From the NCBI GenBank assembly GCA_014281115.1, contig JACONQ010000005.1:1488001-1552000 (forward strand): a DNA stretch of 64,000 nt, given 5' to 3'. This document shows, piece by piece, positions 10,969 to 22,730 of this stretch. A program made the position numbers and the translations under genes. Each line of letters opens with the position of its first letter. The first letter of the stretch is position 1. The notes beneath the pieces are model-generated. The model saw nothing but the letters and a program-made list of their open reading frames with translations, was not told the origin of the DNA and searched no databases. Origin of the DNA: Laburnicola sp. R22_1 (taxonomy: Eukaryota > Ascomycota > Dothideomycetes > Pleosporales > Didymosphaeriaceae).

Positions 10969-11858
10969 GTGCTCTTGACGCGCACGTGCGAAGTTACTAG
11001 TCTTCTTACACCCTCGGATAACAGAGTGAGCTCTAATGTTTGGCAAAGCATATAGAACATCCAAAGTTGATAACCTCCCGTACCGCCCCGAAACGAGAGG
11101 CGAGTCTTCATTGAATGGCCGTACTGGTATTAGTCTGCTAGAAGTATTGTTCGTCGGAAGCTTACCAGAGAAGATGTTATGTTACGTTAGGCTATGTAAG
11201 AGCGACAAGAAGATGTTGATGTTGCCGCTGGCTTGCGCAAGTCAGGGGCAGGGGCGTCGTGGCGCCGGTGGCGTTCTGGGCGAAATTGTACAAGACGCCA
11301 CGTTCCAGGCACTTGAACGGCCTTACGGTTGTTACGCTCCAGGAAGTTGGCATTTGAATTAGATTTGATTAAGATAGAGTTGCATAGTCGAGCTGATATG
11401 TTGGGGACAAAGAAAGTTCTGAGATACGCAAGTTAAGTTTGGGGTGAATCGTAATGGCAGTCCTGGCAAAGAGAGCGAACCGAGGGTCTTGGCGAACTCG
11501 GTCCCTCGTGGTGGCGTCCATCTCCGACGCACCGTCGACCTCGGAAACATGGCTCCTTGCATTCGCTAGCCCATTATTGGTGTTGATGTCTCGGTTCGCT
11601 GGCGTCGCACGTTTTATGCACGCCTCTGCGTAAGTGTTACGCGGTGTTACCGCTAGTTCCGAAGCTGGATATGCTAAATATAGAAGTGGAAGAGTACGAG
11701 AAGAAATTGCGATGCATGATATATTCTTTAAAGCTTTACGCAGTGGCTGGCTATAGTCTGGGTGATCGATCATGCGCGCCGCGTTGTCTTTGGCGGAGCT
11801 GATGTAGCGCTGGGTTGACGTAAAGAAATACTGGGAGGACGGCGGGGTATCATCATTA
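10969..11858. other. Intergenic between MITE and pogo element
   Basis: GC-balanced sequence with no coding potential I can support. Open frames at 11036-11362 and 11369-11773 show no domain, signal peptide or conserved pattern. Confidence 0.4.
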
Positions 11859-13706
11859 ACATGGATGGCAAGCGAGCGGCGCAGGCAAGCGAGCGGCGCA
11901 CCCCATCAACTTTCGCACCCGCTCTAAACGCGTCCTACAACAACTCCACGCCACAACACTCAAATGGCTTCAAAGGAAGCAGATGTTCAGCTTGCCATCT
12001 TTTCAATCAATACCAGCCAGATCCAAAGCAACCGAGCTGCTGCAGCAGTCTACAATGTACCCAAAACAACGCTCCGCCGCCAACGCGCTGGGAGACCTAC
12101 GCGACGCGATTGCCAGCCCAACTTAAAGAAGCTCACCCAGCTAGAAGAGGAGGTGATAATTCGTCATATACTTGATCTGGACCTACGTGGATTTTCGCCT
12201 ACCTACTTAGCAATTCGCGATATGGCAGATAAGCTGCTAGCTGCGCGCGGCGCAGGCCAGGTTGGACAGAAGTGGCCAGCCAACTTTGTTAGGCGTACAG
12301 ACTCTCTTAAGACGTGTTTTAACCAAGCCTACGATAGACAGAGAGCTCTCTGTGAGGATCCTATCCTAATTAGCGCCTGGTTCAAGCTTGTAGAGCAGAC
12401 TAAGGCCAGGTACGGCATCTGCGATAAGGACGTCTACAATTTTAATAAGGCTGGCTTCATAATAGGCAAGATTACGACTCAGCTCGTTGTTACAGGGTCA
12501 GAGAGGAGAGGCCGGCCAAAGGCTGTCCAGCCTGGGAACCGCGAGTGGGTGACACTTGTCCAAGCAATCAACGCTGCTGGCTGGGCTATCCCACTGTTTA
12601 TCATCTTTGCTGGCCAGCACCACCTATCTGCTTGGTACGAGGAGGATATCCCGCGCGATTGGGCTATATCTCTTAGCGACAACGGCTGGACGACGAACGA
12701 GCTTGGAGTTGAGTGGCTAAAGCACTTTATTAAGCATACAGAGACCCAGATTGTTGGCACGCGTAGGCTGCTTATCCTTAATAGCCATGCGAGCCACCAC
12801 TCTCTTGAATTTCAACAGCTCTGCAAGGAGAACAATATCTACACGCTCTGCATACCGCCTTACTCCTTGCATCTGCTACAGCCACTTAATGTGGGCTGCT
12901 TCTCGCCGTTGAAGCGCGCGTACAGCTAAGAGGTTAAGGCTCTGATCTGTAACTACATTAACCACATCACAAAGCTTGAATTCCTGCTAGCCTTTAAGAC
13001 AGCCTTTAAGCAATCATTTACATCAGCCAATATCTGTTCAGCCTTTCGAGGCGCAGGCCTTGTTCCTCTCCAGCCTGAAGCTGTTCTGTCAAAGCTGGAT
13101 GTGCAGCTTCGTACGCCTTCACCAGCTGCTCTGCCAGAGGCTCTCTGGGAAGCCAAAACGCCGAGCAACATACGTGAGCTTGAGGCTCAATCAACTCTAA
13201 TCCGTGAGCGCGTTCAACGGCACAAGAGCTCCTCGCCTGCCTCTATTATTCAGGCGATTAATCAACTTAAGAAGGGTGCTGAAGTAATGATGCTCTCAGC
13301 TGAGCTTATGCGCGATCGGATTACTAGCCTTAAGAGAGCCAATGAGGCAGCAACTAAGCGTAGACAGCGCAAAAGAAGCGGATACAGAAGCAGGGGACCT
13401 TAACAAAGGGAGAGGGAGAGAATATACTTGCTCAAAAGGCGGCTGACCAGCAGATAGAGCATGAACAGCGTCAAAGTGGAGAGCGATCAGGCCTGAGCCG
13501 CCAGGTTTCTGGCGCGCTGCACAAGGTGCAGAGAGCTTGGGCATAACTCACGTACGTGCAAAAAGATACTTTAAATACTGCTTAATCTATTGTATCAAAA
13601 TCTATATAGTATATTATATTGTGGTTGAGCTGCGCGACTTCAAAGGTGCGAAAAGTTGATGGGGTGCGCCGCTCGCTTGCCTGCGCCGCTCGCTTGCCAT
13701 CCATGT
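11859..13706 (+). mobile_element. Fot1/pogo-type DNA transposon, RIP-mutated
   Basis: The element is 1848 bp, flanked by TA on both sides (11857-11858, 13707-13708). Its terminal inverted repeats are about 60 bp, start ACATGGATGGCAAGCG, match except for a one-base length difference, and contain a 17-bp motif (GGCAAGCGAGCGGCGCA) twice. The TA target site and the encoded transposase define the Tc1/mariner/pogo superfamily. Confidence 0.92.
11964..13403 (+). pseudogene. Pogo/Fot1 transposase, inactivated
   Basis: The frame opens at ATG 11964 and reads through a helix-turn-helix region (about residues 5-55) and a DDE_1 domain. A TAA at 12927-12929 interrupts it, and the same frame continues to 13403. 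At all three catalytic positions where the family has Asp, this copy has Asn: residue 161 (codon 12444), 273 (codon 12780) and 309 (codon 12888). The spacing between the last two matches the DD35D pattern of the intact relative at 40575-42167. The Glu after the first Asp is Lys here. Each of these G-to-A changes follows a T, the TpG-to-TpA pattern of RIP. It cannot encode an active transposase. Confidence 0.88.
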
Positions 13707-13776
13707 TAGGGGTAATTTCGTAACATGGTGAACGATAATCTGGTAATTCCGCAGGTGCTGGTGCCTCCGTTCTATG

Positions 13777-15992
13777 TTATTTTTTGACGACGCGAAGAAG
13801 AGGCGCGATGCGGGCCCGTTTACTGAGGCCTACGCGGTAGGGTGTCTTTCCCTTGCTGGTGGTTGAAGGTGTGCCGTTTGCTGGTTTCGCTCTCTTCTCC
13901 GCTGTAGGTTCTGGGGTAGTGGGGCAAGGGGGCAGAATAGATTGCGGCTTCTCGACACTGCTGACTTTCAGATCGCCTGGGATATTCTCGGTAAGCGCAG
14001 GCTCGTCGGGCTCAGGCGGTCTGTCTTCTAAAGGTTCTTCCACAATCGCTTCGATTGGCTTTGCCTCTTTCTTGGGACGTCCACGGCCTCGTTTCTTTTC
14101 CTTTGGGGCCTGAGTCGTAGCATCTTGATGGTCTTCGATTGTGGGCTCCGGTTCTTCGATGATCTTCTTGCGTTTCGCAGATTTGCTAGTGGCGTTTTCC
14201 AAGACATGCTCTGGGGGTCGTACTTCTGTTGCCTGCCGTTCTTCTAGCTCAGACGGAGGTTTGTGTTTTTTCAGTTTTGGAATCACTACCTTCACAATTG
14301 TAGGACTCTTCATAACCGTGACTGCGGGCTCTGGAATGTCGTCAGGAATAGGAGAATGGCTGGGTTCAATAGGCGCCCTAAGATTTTCAATATCTCGCTC
14401 CGTAGGCCTGCTTTTAAATGTCTCGATGAGAGCATCTTGCGTAGTTTCATCTCGCTTCGATGACCTTCCTGGAGCAAGCGAACAATTAGTACGTATTCAA
14501 GTGTGTTCCATATAACGTGGTACTCACTACTCTTTGATTTTGATGGCCTTGGCGGCGCCAGTTCATCTTCGTCCGCAAGGCCACTAGCAATCAGCCAGTC
14601 TACTGTATGTCCCACATCACCGTTATGCTGTCGGAGGGCTAAACGCGAATTACAATAAGATGATGTTTTGAGCCATGATATATTCGGAGTTCACGTACCT
14701 TTCTTGGTAGTCACGGGTGTAAACCCCATATCACATATTTGTTGAACCTTTTCAGGCGTGGTAGAGGAGGACGCGGTCTCTATATCCCCAGTCGTTCTAG
14801 TCCGACGTGTCTTCTTGAGTGCTTGCTCGGGTCTCTTGGAATAATCAATCTTTTCCTCTACGCTGAGTTTGAGGGATCGTGACCGACTCGGGCGAGGCTT
14901 GTATTGCTCCATTGGAAGATTGATACCGAGCAGATCATCCTCAGAGTTCGGCACAGAGCTGAATTTCTGGTTGGCTTTGCCAGAATTGGCCCCTTTGTGG
15001 GCAGTCTTTTTGTTGGATGTTGGCTGTTCGGGAACAAGAGAGCTGAAGAAGTGCATGTTAAGCGTACGTCCAGATGCTCTACGTATCGAGGGTAACTCAC
15101 CGTGGCAAAATCTCCGCAGGATCGATAGAATTGGGCGTGACTTCGTTGTGTGAAGGGTTTCCTCTTAATTGTGTGAGTGTGTCACGTTGGCTAGTCTGAG
15201 ACAAACGTAACGGCTGTTCTGCAGGCTGGGAGCGATCCTGAGAAGCTTTGGACGATGATCTCAGATAGTCGGACCACGGTACGGATGATTTCGAAGGCTC
15301 GTACTTAGGTGCATCAAGTTCGGATTCAACCCCTAAGAAACCTGGTGCCAGGACTTCGGCTAGCAGTTGCTGCTGGGTGGCGGTGGCGTTCGGAATAGTG
15401 CTGGACGGTTGGAGAAACAATCCCATGGGCTCGTGCTCATGCCAGACGTCTCGCAGCGTTCCCTGAAGGTCCCAGGGTCGTGACTGTGCATTAGTGTTGC
15501 CGTCTGGTTGTTCTATAGAGGCCGTGTTGAAGACAGTCGTCTGTTCGTGGGCAATAGCCGTCCTATCATGTACAGAGGATAGTGCGACACTAAAACCATC
15601 CAATGACGTTTTCCTCCGCTTGCTCGCATGGCCGGATACTGGAGTGGACGAGTTCAGCGCGTCGTGAGAGATGCTTGGGGCCGATGGGTTAGGGGCTGAA
15701 GGTACTCGAGATGGCTCACTTTGATCCTGACGATCAGATGACGCGTCCGTTCGAAACTGCGCGTGATGAGCAGCTTCGATCGCGCGCTTTAAGGACTCTG
15801 CAGTGGATTCAATCAAACCTGTCCATTGCAGGAGATATATGAGGACGTACCAGTCGAGCCAGTGCCTTTCTCGCCTGGCTGCGGGGAAGCGGTGCTGCTG
15901 CTGCGTTCTGGCGGGGCGTCACACTCGGCAGCAGCCCCGGCGTCGTCGACGTCGAGGTCATCTTCGTCTTCGGAGTCTTGGATGATCCTCAT
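13777..15992 (-). CDS. UBA-domain and AT-hook protein, 668 aa
   Basis: Five exons on the minus strand (15992-15851, 15818-15101, 15042-14699, 14638-14528, 14468-13777) join in phase. The protein begins MRIIQDSEDEDDLDVDD, an acidic N-terminus common in fungal nuclear proteins. A long low-complexity region follows. A UBA domain then spans the exon 3/4 junction (QQICDMGFTPVTTKK followed by ALRQHNGDVGHTVDWLIAS), at about residues 387-430. The C-terminal third is basic and carries an AT-hook-like KKRGRGRPKK, ending in TPYRVGLSKRARIAPLL. UBA domains bind ubiquitin and AT-hooks bind the minor groove of A+T-rich DNA, so a chromatin role with ubiquitin recognition is a reasonable inference. The true function is unknown. 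It is divergent from XAP5 with 188 bp between the start codons. Confidence 0.85.
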
Positions 15993-16180
15993 CGCGTCCG
16001 TATCGCAAAAAGTGCTGCAGAGCGCAATTGCTTGACCATGGTGAAATGGACGCGATGCAGTGTGTGGTGAGCCGACGTTTCGGGCTAGCGCGGAACGCGT
16101 AAGAGCGTGATCACATCGCTTTTGGCATTTTGGCAGGTGCGACTGTCGCCCACCGTCTCGCGCTACTCTTCCAACACCAG
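15993..16180. promoter_or_regulatory. Bidirectional promoter of the UBA gene and XAP5
   Basis: Only 188 bp lie between the minus-strand ATG at 15992 and the plus-strand ATG at 16181, so the two genes must share control sequence. No TATA box is apparent. Confidence 0.6.
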
Positions 16181-17386
16181 ATGGACAAGTTTGCGCCCAG
16201 CACAAGCGACCGCTCGCGCAGCGGCACGCCTGCGAATGGGCGGTTCACAGCGCAAGCCGAAACCGCAGAGGATCTCCTGAAGTCGCAAACGGTCGGGCTG
16301 GTTCACCTTGATGACTTTCGTAAACGACGTGCCGAAGCCATGGAGCTCAAGGAGCGCGGCGCGTCAGGCGCCAGCACACCGCAAGACGGGTACGTGTCGC
16401 ATCGCTAGTCAACATGATGTCGCAGAGCTAATTTGCAAAGTACAGTGCGGCAACGCCCAAGGCCTTCGTCAAGAAAAAGCGCAAGGTAGCTGCGAAGGGC
16501 AAGCTCTCATTTGGTGTCGACGCAGACGAAGACGCAGACTCCAGCGCATCCGCGGCGCCTACGCCTCGCGGTAGCACGCCGGCCGATTCGTCCGCTGTGA
16601 ATTCGGACAACGAGGGCAAGGTCGTCAAGAAGAAGCTCGGCGCGAACGCAAGCATTGGCCTGAAGCCGCGGGTCATGACGAAGACTGCATTGCAGCGTGA
16701 GGCACAGCAAGCAGACAGAGTGCGGCAGGACTTCCTGGCTATGCGCGAGGCTGTCAAAGCGACCGAGGTGATCATACCCTACGTTTTCTACGATGGCACC
16801 AACATACCAGGCGGTCGCTGCCGAGTGAAGAAGGGAGATCACATCTGGCTCTTTCTCGACCGAGCTAGGAAAGTAGGCGCTGAGCTGGGTGTGGGCGGCG
16901 ACGGGAGCAGGCGAGATTGGGCCAGGGTCAGCGTTGACGACCTGATGCTCGTCAGGGGCGAGGTTATTCTTCCACCGGTCCGTTCACGTCAAATGCTCTG
17001 GCTGTCGGGTTTAGCTGACAATATCCTAGCACTATGATCTCTATTACTTCTTGTTCAACAAGGTCGCGGGTTTCAACGGACCCATCTTCGATTACTCGGC
17101 TCAACCAACAAAAGCCACGCCTGCAGCAGAAGCCGATGCCGACCCCGCCACTTTCAATCCTTTAGAGCGGCGCGGTCAAAATAAGGACAAGCAGTCCGGG
17201 GTCCCTGACGAGGAGCTTGAAGGCTTCAACGATGACCCTGCCCTGACCAAAGTCGTAGACCGAAGATGGTACGAGAGAAATAAGCACATCTTCCCTGCAA
17301 GTGTGTGGGAGGAATACAAGCCGGAAAAGGATTTCTCGACCGTTCAGCGGAAAGACACCGAGGGCAACGCTTTCTTCTTCTCGTGA
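16181..17386 (+). CDS. xap5: XAP5/FAM50 family nuclear protein
   Basis: Three exons (16181-16389, 16446-16977, 17030-17386) encode 365 aa. The conserved family segments are all present: [18 protein letters not shown] at about residues 37-54; a basic KKKRK stretch; [18 protein letters not shown] followed by [15 protein letters not shown] in the middle; [11 protein letters not shown] after intron 2; and a C-terminal [25 protein letters not shown]50/XAP5 proteins are conserved nuclear factors associated with spliceosomes and, in fission yeast, with chromatin and transcription fidelity. The ATG at 16181 is the first in the frame. The open frame extends upstream without another ATG. Confidence 0.93.
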
Positions 17387-18016
17387 TAGAGAGCCCAGAA
17401 AGCTTGGCAAGCCGTTAGGCGCTCTTGACACTGCCCGCACATAGGAAAGGGAGATCAATTGACATGGCGATTTCGTCGCCGTGTCTTAAGCCGCAGGAAG
17501 AGCTTGGCTCAACTTTGACTTGGATAGTGTCGGCTGCAACGTGATATCTGCAGTCATAGCCCAGTATGTTAGCCTTTGCAGGCGATGGATTGGACGAGGG
17601 AGAGCAAGTCGGACCCTCGGGGATCTGCCGGCCACGGGTGTCTGCAACGTCGTGCAAAGGAAGCACTAGATAGGAATATCAATCCGCACTGAGTCACATT
17701 GATCAGACACCACAAGCAAACAGGAGCCGCTGTTTGTGGGCTTCAGGGTCCACAGCGGTGTGGTATCGAAGGCGTGGAAGCGCCATGGTGGGGCCTGCTG
17801 TCGCGTGAGCAGTTACCGCAGTTGGAACTGCACGCCCTGGAGGAGCCCCAGACTCTTATGGCGGCGAGGCAAAACTGCAGGTGCGCAAGGAAGCAGCATA
17901 CACGGCCAGGTGGGCTGCATAAGCTTACGCCATGGGCGTATTGGGGAAAGCGAAGGTGCCTTGGCTCGAGATCAGATTGCTCACATTGGTGCAGTGCTGC
18001 AGATTTAGGTTGTCAA
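17387..18016. other. Intergenic between XAP5 and the A+T-rich island
   Basis: GC-balanced spacer with no supported gene. A short minus-strand open frame (17666-17415) has several Cys residues but no start context, signal peptide or motif that would support it. Confidence 0.4.
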
Positions 18017-20330
18017 CGCAGAGTAAGACTTTAGGCCAGAACTTAGCGTGCTAAGGCACACTAGCGCTTAGTCCCTAGTTTTATTAAGCTAGGTTCTATA
18101 AAACTAACACACCTACCCTATAATTCTCCTTTTTTAAGCTACCCTATAACCTTATATTATACTTTACTCTTTTTGAGTATTATATTTACTTTTATTATTG
18201 CTACTTTTACTTTTATAGCTTAATTTAGCTAATCTTTCTATATAGTAAGCTCTAAATTCTTACACTTTATACTTTTACTATAATTTTATTACTAATACTT
18301 TTATAGATAGATCTACTATCCTAATAAAACTAATTAATAGAGAAATAATAATAGCTATAGAAATTATATTAATACCTTAATATAATAGATTAGTAGTATT
18401 AAATAAGTAGAGTAGTATAAGCTAGATCCTTCTCCTTCTATTTAGTAAAATTAAGGTTTTGTAGTACTTAATACTAATAAACTAAATATAAGCTTAAGAA
18501 TTCTAAGTTTAAAAATATCTAGCTTAGTTCTATTACTAATATTATTATAAATTAGAAATATACCATAGCCCCTTCTTATAATTAATTCTTAAACTAAACT
18601 TATAACTAAAAGTGTATTTTCTAATATAATAAGTAATATTATAAAGGGGCTTATAACTTATAACCTTAACTTATAAGTTTCCTATAATATAACTATATAT
18701 ATTTATATAAAAGTGCGATCTAACTAAGTTATAATACTAAAACTATCTATTCTAGCTAAAAGAAAAAGTATAGCTATTTACTTTATATATAGTAAATAAA
18801 TACATATTTTACTTACACCTTATAGGTACTAAGTTTCTACCTCTATTTTTTCTTCTTTTTTACTTCTTCCCTTTTCTTTTCTTCTCTTTCCTTTTCTTCC
18901 CTTCTTTTCCCTTCTTTTCCCTTCTCTTCCTATTCTTTTCTTTTCTTATCCTTAGGCCTACTACGCTTTTTTATTTTATAGGTCTTTAGTAAGTCTTTAG
19001 TTTAAAAATTATAAACTATAATATTAGATATTGTATACCTTTGTTTCTACCTCTTTACTTTGTCTATATTATTATTGTATGTGTGTGGCGTTAATTCTAC
19101 CTAGGGATAGGATGACAAAGGCTTTTATCTTAAATAACATAATAAAAAAAGCAGAGCCCCCTGCTTAGTAATTAAAAAGAGCGTGAAATTATTATTGTAT
19201 AAGCTAGAATTAGTAATTCTATTTACTTTTCTTTATTTGTCCCTTAACTATACTAAGCTATTTTATATATTTTAGATATTAAGACTATTAGCTAATATAT
19301 ATAGTAATAATTTAACTATAAATACTATCTACTTTAGTCCTTCTATACCTCCCTCTTTATCTATTTATTTTAATAATATTAAGACTAGTATTAATTCTAA
19401 CCCCTAAACTACTAGCAGCTTAGTGCTACTAATTACTAATCTTAATAGAAACATATCCTAACTAGAGTATAGTAATATTAAGGTAGATATTTTAGCTATC
19501 CTATTTAAGAGTATAGGTAAAAATAGCGTCTCTATTTAGCTAAAATAAATAGTAGCTAAGGTTAGGTCTATTAAAAAATATAAAGTAGCTTTAACTGCCT
19601 ACACTAAGAAATAAAAGTAGCTACTATAGCTTAAACTAGTTAGTTTATATTTATAGCTTATTCTAACTAATCTATAGCTAACTTAAAGTTATAGAATAGC
19701 CTTTTTAATTAGTAATTATAGTCTATTTCTAATCCTACTCTATTATAGTAGTATAATATATTAAGTTAGAGTAATTATAGTATTGCTAGAGCTTTACCAT
19801 AATATATTTTCTTCTTAACTCTACTATATAATATTACTATAGACAGGCTATTACTAATGTCTTATAAAAGTAACTTTTAGGAAAAAAACTAGCGCTAAAT
19901 AGAAGTAGCTGCCTATAAGATGCTATAGCTACTATATTACTAAGGTGGTACGTACTCTTACTATCTCTATTTTTTTTAGTTTAATTAAGCGTTTACTAAC
20001 CCACTATAGAGTATGTCTAAGAGTAATAATACACTAAATAGGTCTAAGTAGCGTATAACTATCCTCTATAGATATAATAAAGATATACGTCTAGTAGCTT
20101 AGTCTTCTTAATATTTATAGGCAGAATACTAATATTTAAAAAGTAGTAATACTAGAGTACTATTATTATTGCTTTTCTAATATATATTATTAAGCAACTT
20201 AGTCTACCTAAGCTTATACTAATATTGCTATAATAGTTTCTAAATAAAATAGAAAAGCTTAATTATGCACAGAACTCTTTAAAGGCTAAAAATTATTTCT
20301 TATAATACCTAGAAGAATAGGCGCTTATAT
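18017..20330 (+). repeat. Left arm of a long inverted repeat
   Basis: Successive blocks match the right arm in reverse orientation and reverse order. Examples: 18045-18115 (tagtccctagttttattaag) with 34715-34775; 18480-18550 with 34240-34290; 18690-18960 (including a long pyrimidine tract) with 31750-32090; 19640-19690 with 31170-31240. The arms are diverged, as expected after RIP. The inner limit near 20.3 kb is approximate. Confidence 0.7.
19081..19190 (-). mobile_element. SINE-like short retroelement, 5'-truncated copy 2
   Basis: A 110-bp insert flanked by the 10-bp direct repeat ATTATTGTAT (19071-19080 and 19191-19200). The matching place in the right inverted arm (about 31660-31690) has the site only once and no insert, which gives an empty-site comparison. 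It shares the CA-rich end, the paired hairpin AGCAGAGCCCCCTGCT and flanking sequence with the copies at 10668 and 42752. Confidence 0.8.
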
Positions 20331-20866
20331 ATCTAGCTTTTTAGAAAGTAGAGTTTAGAGAGTTTTCTATTTCTAAAGTATATTCTTTACTTATAATATT
20401 TATATTTATTCCTATTAAGATATTATTACTAATTTAATAATATTATTTAGTTACTTAATTAAGAAGCGCGTAAAGAAACTGCTCTAAAGTCTACCTTTAA
20501 AACTTATATTATAATAATAACTATCCTATATATATTATCTTAGTACTTCTAAACTACTAATTTAAAAATGCTAATTCTACCTAGCTCTAAAGTAGAGGAT
20601 TCTAAAGGTTAGTCCTACTATAAGGAAAAAGAGAAAGAATATTAAAATAGGTAGTAATAAGGAGAAGGAGAAGGATAATATAATTACAAAGCTTCCTAGA
20701 TTTATAAAAAGGCCTAAAAAGTAAGTTAGTTAAGTCTTATAGCTAAAGTAATATATATCTTAGTAAAGCTAAGTAGTTAATATCTATAGCTTAGTTTTAT
20801 TAAATAGTATTAAAGGCAATAATATTTTCTATACTAGTAATAGACTTTTTATAAATTTTTCTAATA

Positions 20867-22730
20867 ACGTGGTTTACTAGCGAGTGACCCACACTAGTAA
20901 GCGCGCCACCTTTGCTAAGACCCCACTATTACCAACAATACCATTATAATACAACCACCTACTATGTCTTCTAAGCCATCTAATAAAGCTTAGTTATTTA
21001 TTGCTATTAGAGCTATTAAATAAGACCCAAATCTTATAGAGCGAGCAGCAGCAGGGCTATATAACGTTAATCGCAGAACGCTTAATTAAAGACGCAACGG
21101 AACAACTGCACGACGCGATAACCCACCTAAATTAAAGAATTTTACTCTCCTTAAGGAGCAGGCGCTTGTTAATCGTATAATCAAGCTAGATATGCGTGGA
21201 TTCCCTCCTACAAAGCTTATAATACGTACAATGGCCAATTCACTACGTTTACAGAGAGAAAAGCCACCTATTAGCATTAACTAGACAGACAGGTTTATTA
21301 AGCGTAGACGTGAAGTTAAAACGCGTTAGTCTTAGTTATACAATAACTAGAGGGCATAATAGAAAGATTCTAAGGTTATAAACGCGTAGTTTAAGCTTAT
21401 AGAGAGTATTAAAGTTAAGTATAGCATTACAGATAAGGACACCTACAACTTTAATAAATCAGGCTTCCTAATAGGGGTTATAGGGTCTTAGCTTATAGTT
21501 ATAGTATTAGAGAGGCGTGCGAAACCTAAATTAATACAGCCAGGCGACCGCTAGTAGATTACAGTAATCTAGGGTATCTGCGCTGCTAGATAGGTAATCC
21601 CTCCCTTTATTATCTACGCTGGTAAGCGTCACATCTCCACCTAGTACGAAGACGCGTTAATTTCTAGCGATTAGGTAATTGCTGTTAGCGAGAACGGCTA
21701 GACAAACAACAAGCTTAGTATCGCGTAGTTAAAACACTTTAACGCGCATACAAAGAAACGTGCTAAAGGAACCTATTAGCTGCTAGTTATTAACAGCTAT
21801 AAGAGCTATAACTTAATTAAGTTCTAGGATTACTATAAGGAATATAAGATTATTACTCTCTATATGCTGCTATATTTATCACACCTACTATAGCTATTAG
21901 ATGTGGGCTGTTTCTCTTCGCTAAAGAAGGCATATAGTGCTAAGATCTTAGGCTTAGCGTATTAGCTAATAACCCACATTATAAAGATTAAGTTTCTCCT
22001 AGCCTTTAAAACTGCGTTTTTGAAGGTTTTCTGTATAGAGATAATTAAGGGTAATTTTCGCGGTGCTGGGCTAGTCCCATTAAATCTAGAGAAGGTATTG
22101 CAGTACCTTAATATCTGTATCCGTACACCTAGTCTGCCCATTAAAGAGCCTACTACCTAGAAGTCTAAAACACTAAGTAATCTACGCGAATTTAAGGCGT
22201 AATTAACACTAGTTTGCAAGAGAATTAGAGATCACTTTAATTTATTACTAACTTTAACTATATAGATACTTAAGAAGCTTAAAAAAGGCGCTCTAAGTGT
22301 AATGCATAGTTAGGTACTAGTGTTAGATAAAATTACAGGCCTTTGCAAGATAATTAAGGAGACTATAAGGCGAAAATTACGTAAAAGGAGGTATATCCAG
22401 TATTAGGGATCACTTACAGTAGTAGAGAGATCTTAGCTAGCCACTCCTAAGGACGCTAGTAGACAGAAGAAGGGTAAACAGTTGTTAGGTACTAGTCGCG
22501 CTGCAATAGGGCCATTAACTTAACAGCATTATGGCATCTGTAGGCAACCTAGACATAATGCGCAAACCTGCCAGGAAGTTAAAGAGGAAGAATCTAAATT
22601 AGATGCATTAACTTAGTATATATTTTTAAGTAGTGTTGCGACGTAGTCTAATAATAAATAAAATGATTTGGTGGAGTCTTAGCAAAGGTGGCGCGCTTAC
22701 TAGTATGGGTCACTCGCTAGTAAACCACGT
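20867..22730 (+). mobile_element. Decayed Fot1-like DNA transposon
   Basis: A 1864-bp element with TA on each side (20865-20866, 22731-22732) and inverted ends of about 60 bp starting ACGTGGTTTACTAGCGAGTG. Broken reading matches the transposase at 11964: RIIKLDMRGFPPTK near 21170-21220, DKDTYNFNKSGFLIG near 21437-21480, and LLDVGCFSSLKKAYS near 21895. Many Trp codons have become TAG, the TGG-to-TAG change expected of RIP. It is related to the 11859-13706 element but belongs to another subfamily, judged by its different terminal repeats. Confidence 0.85.

Noticed and set aside
11036..11773. Two open frames (108 and 134 aa) between the MITE and the pogo element
   Set aside because: No signal peptide, domain or typical codon pattern; not supported as genes.
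17415..17666. Cys-containing 83-aa minus-strand frame after XAP5, considered as a small effector
   Set aside because: No signal peptide, no ATG context and no paired-cysteine pattern.
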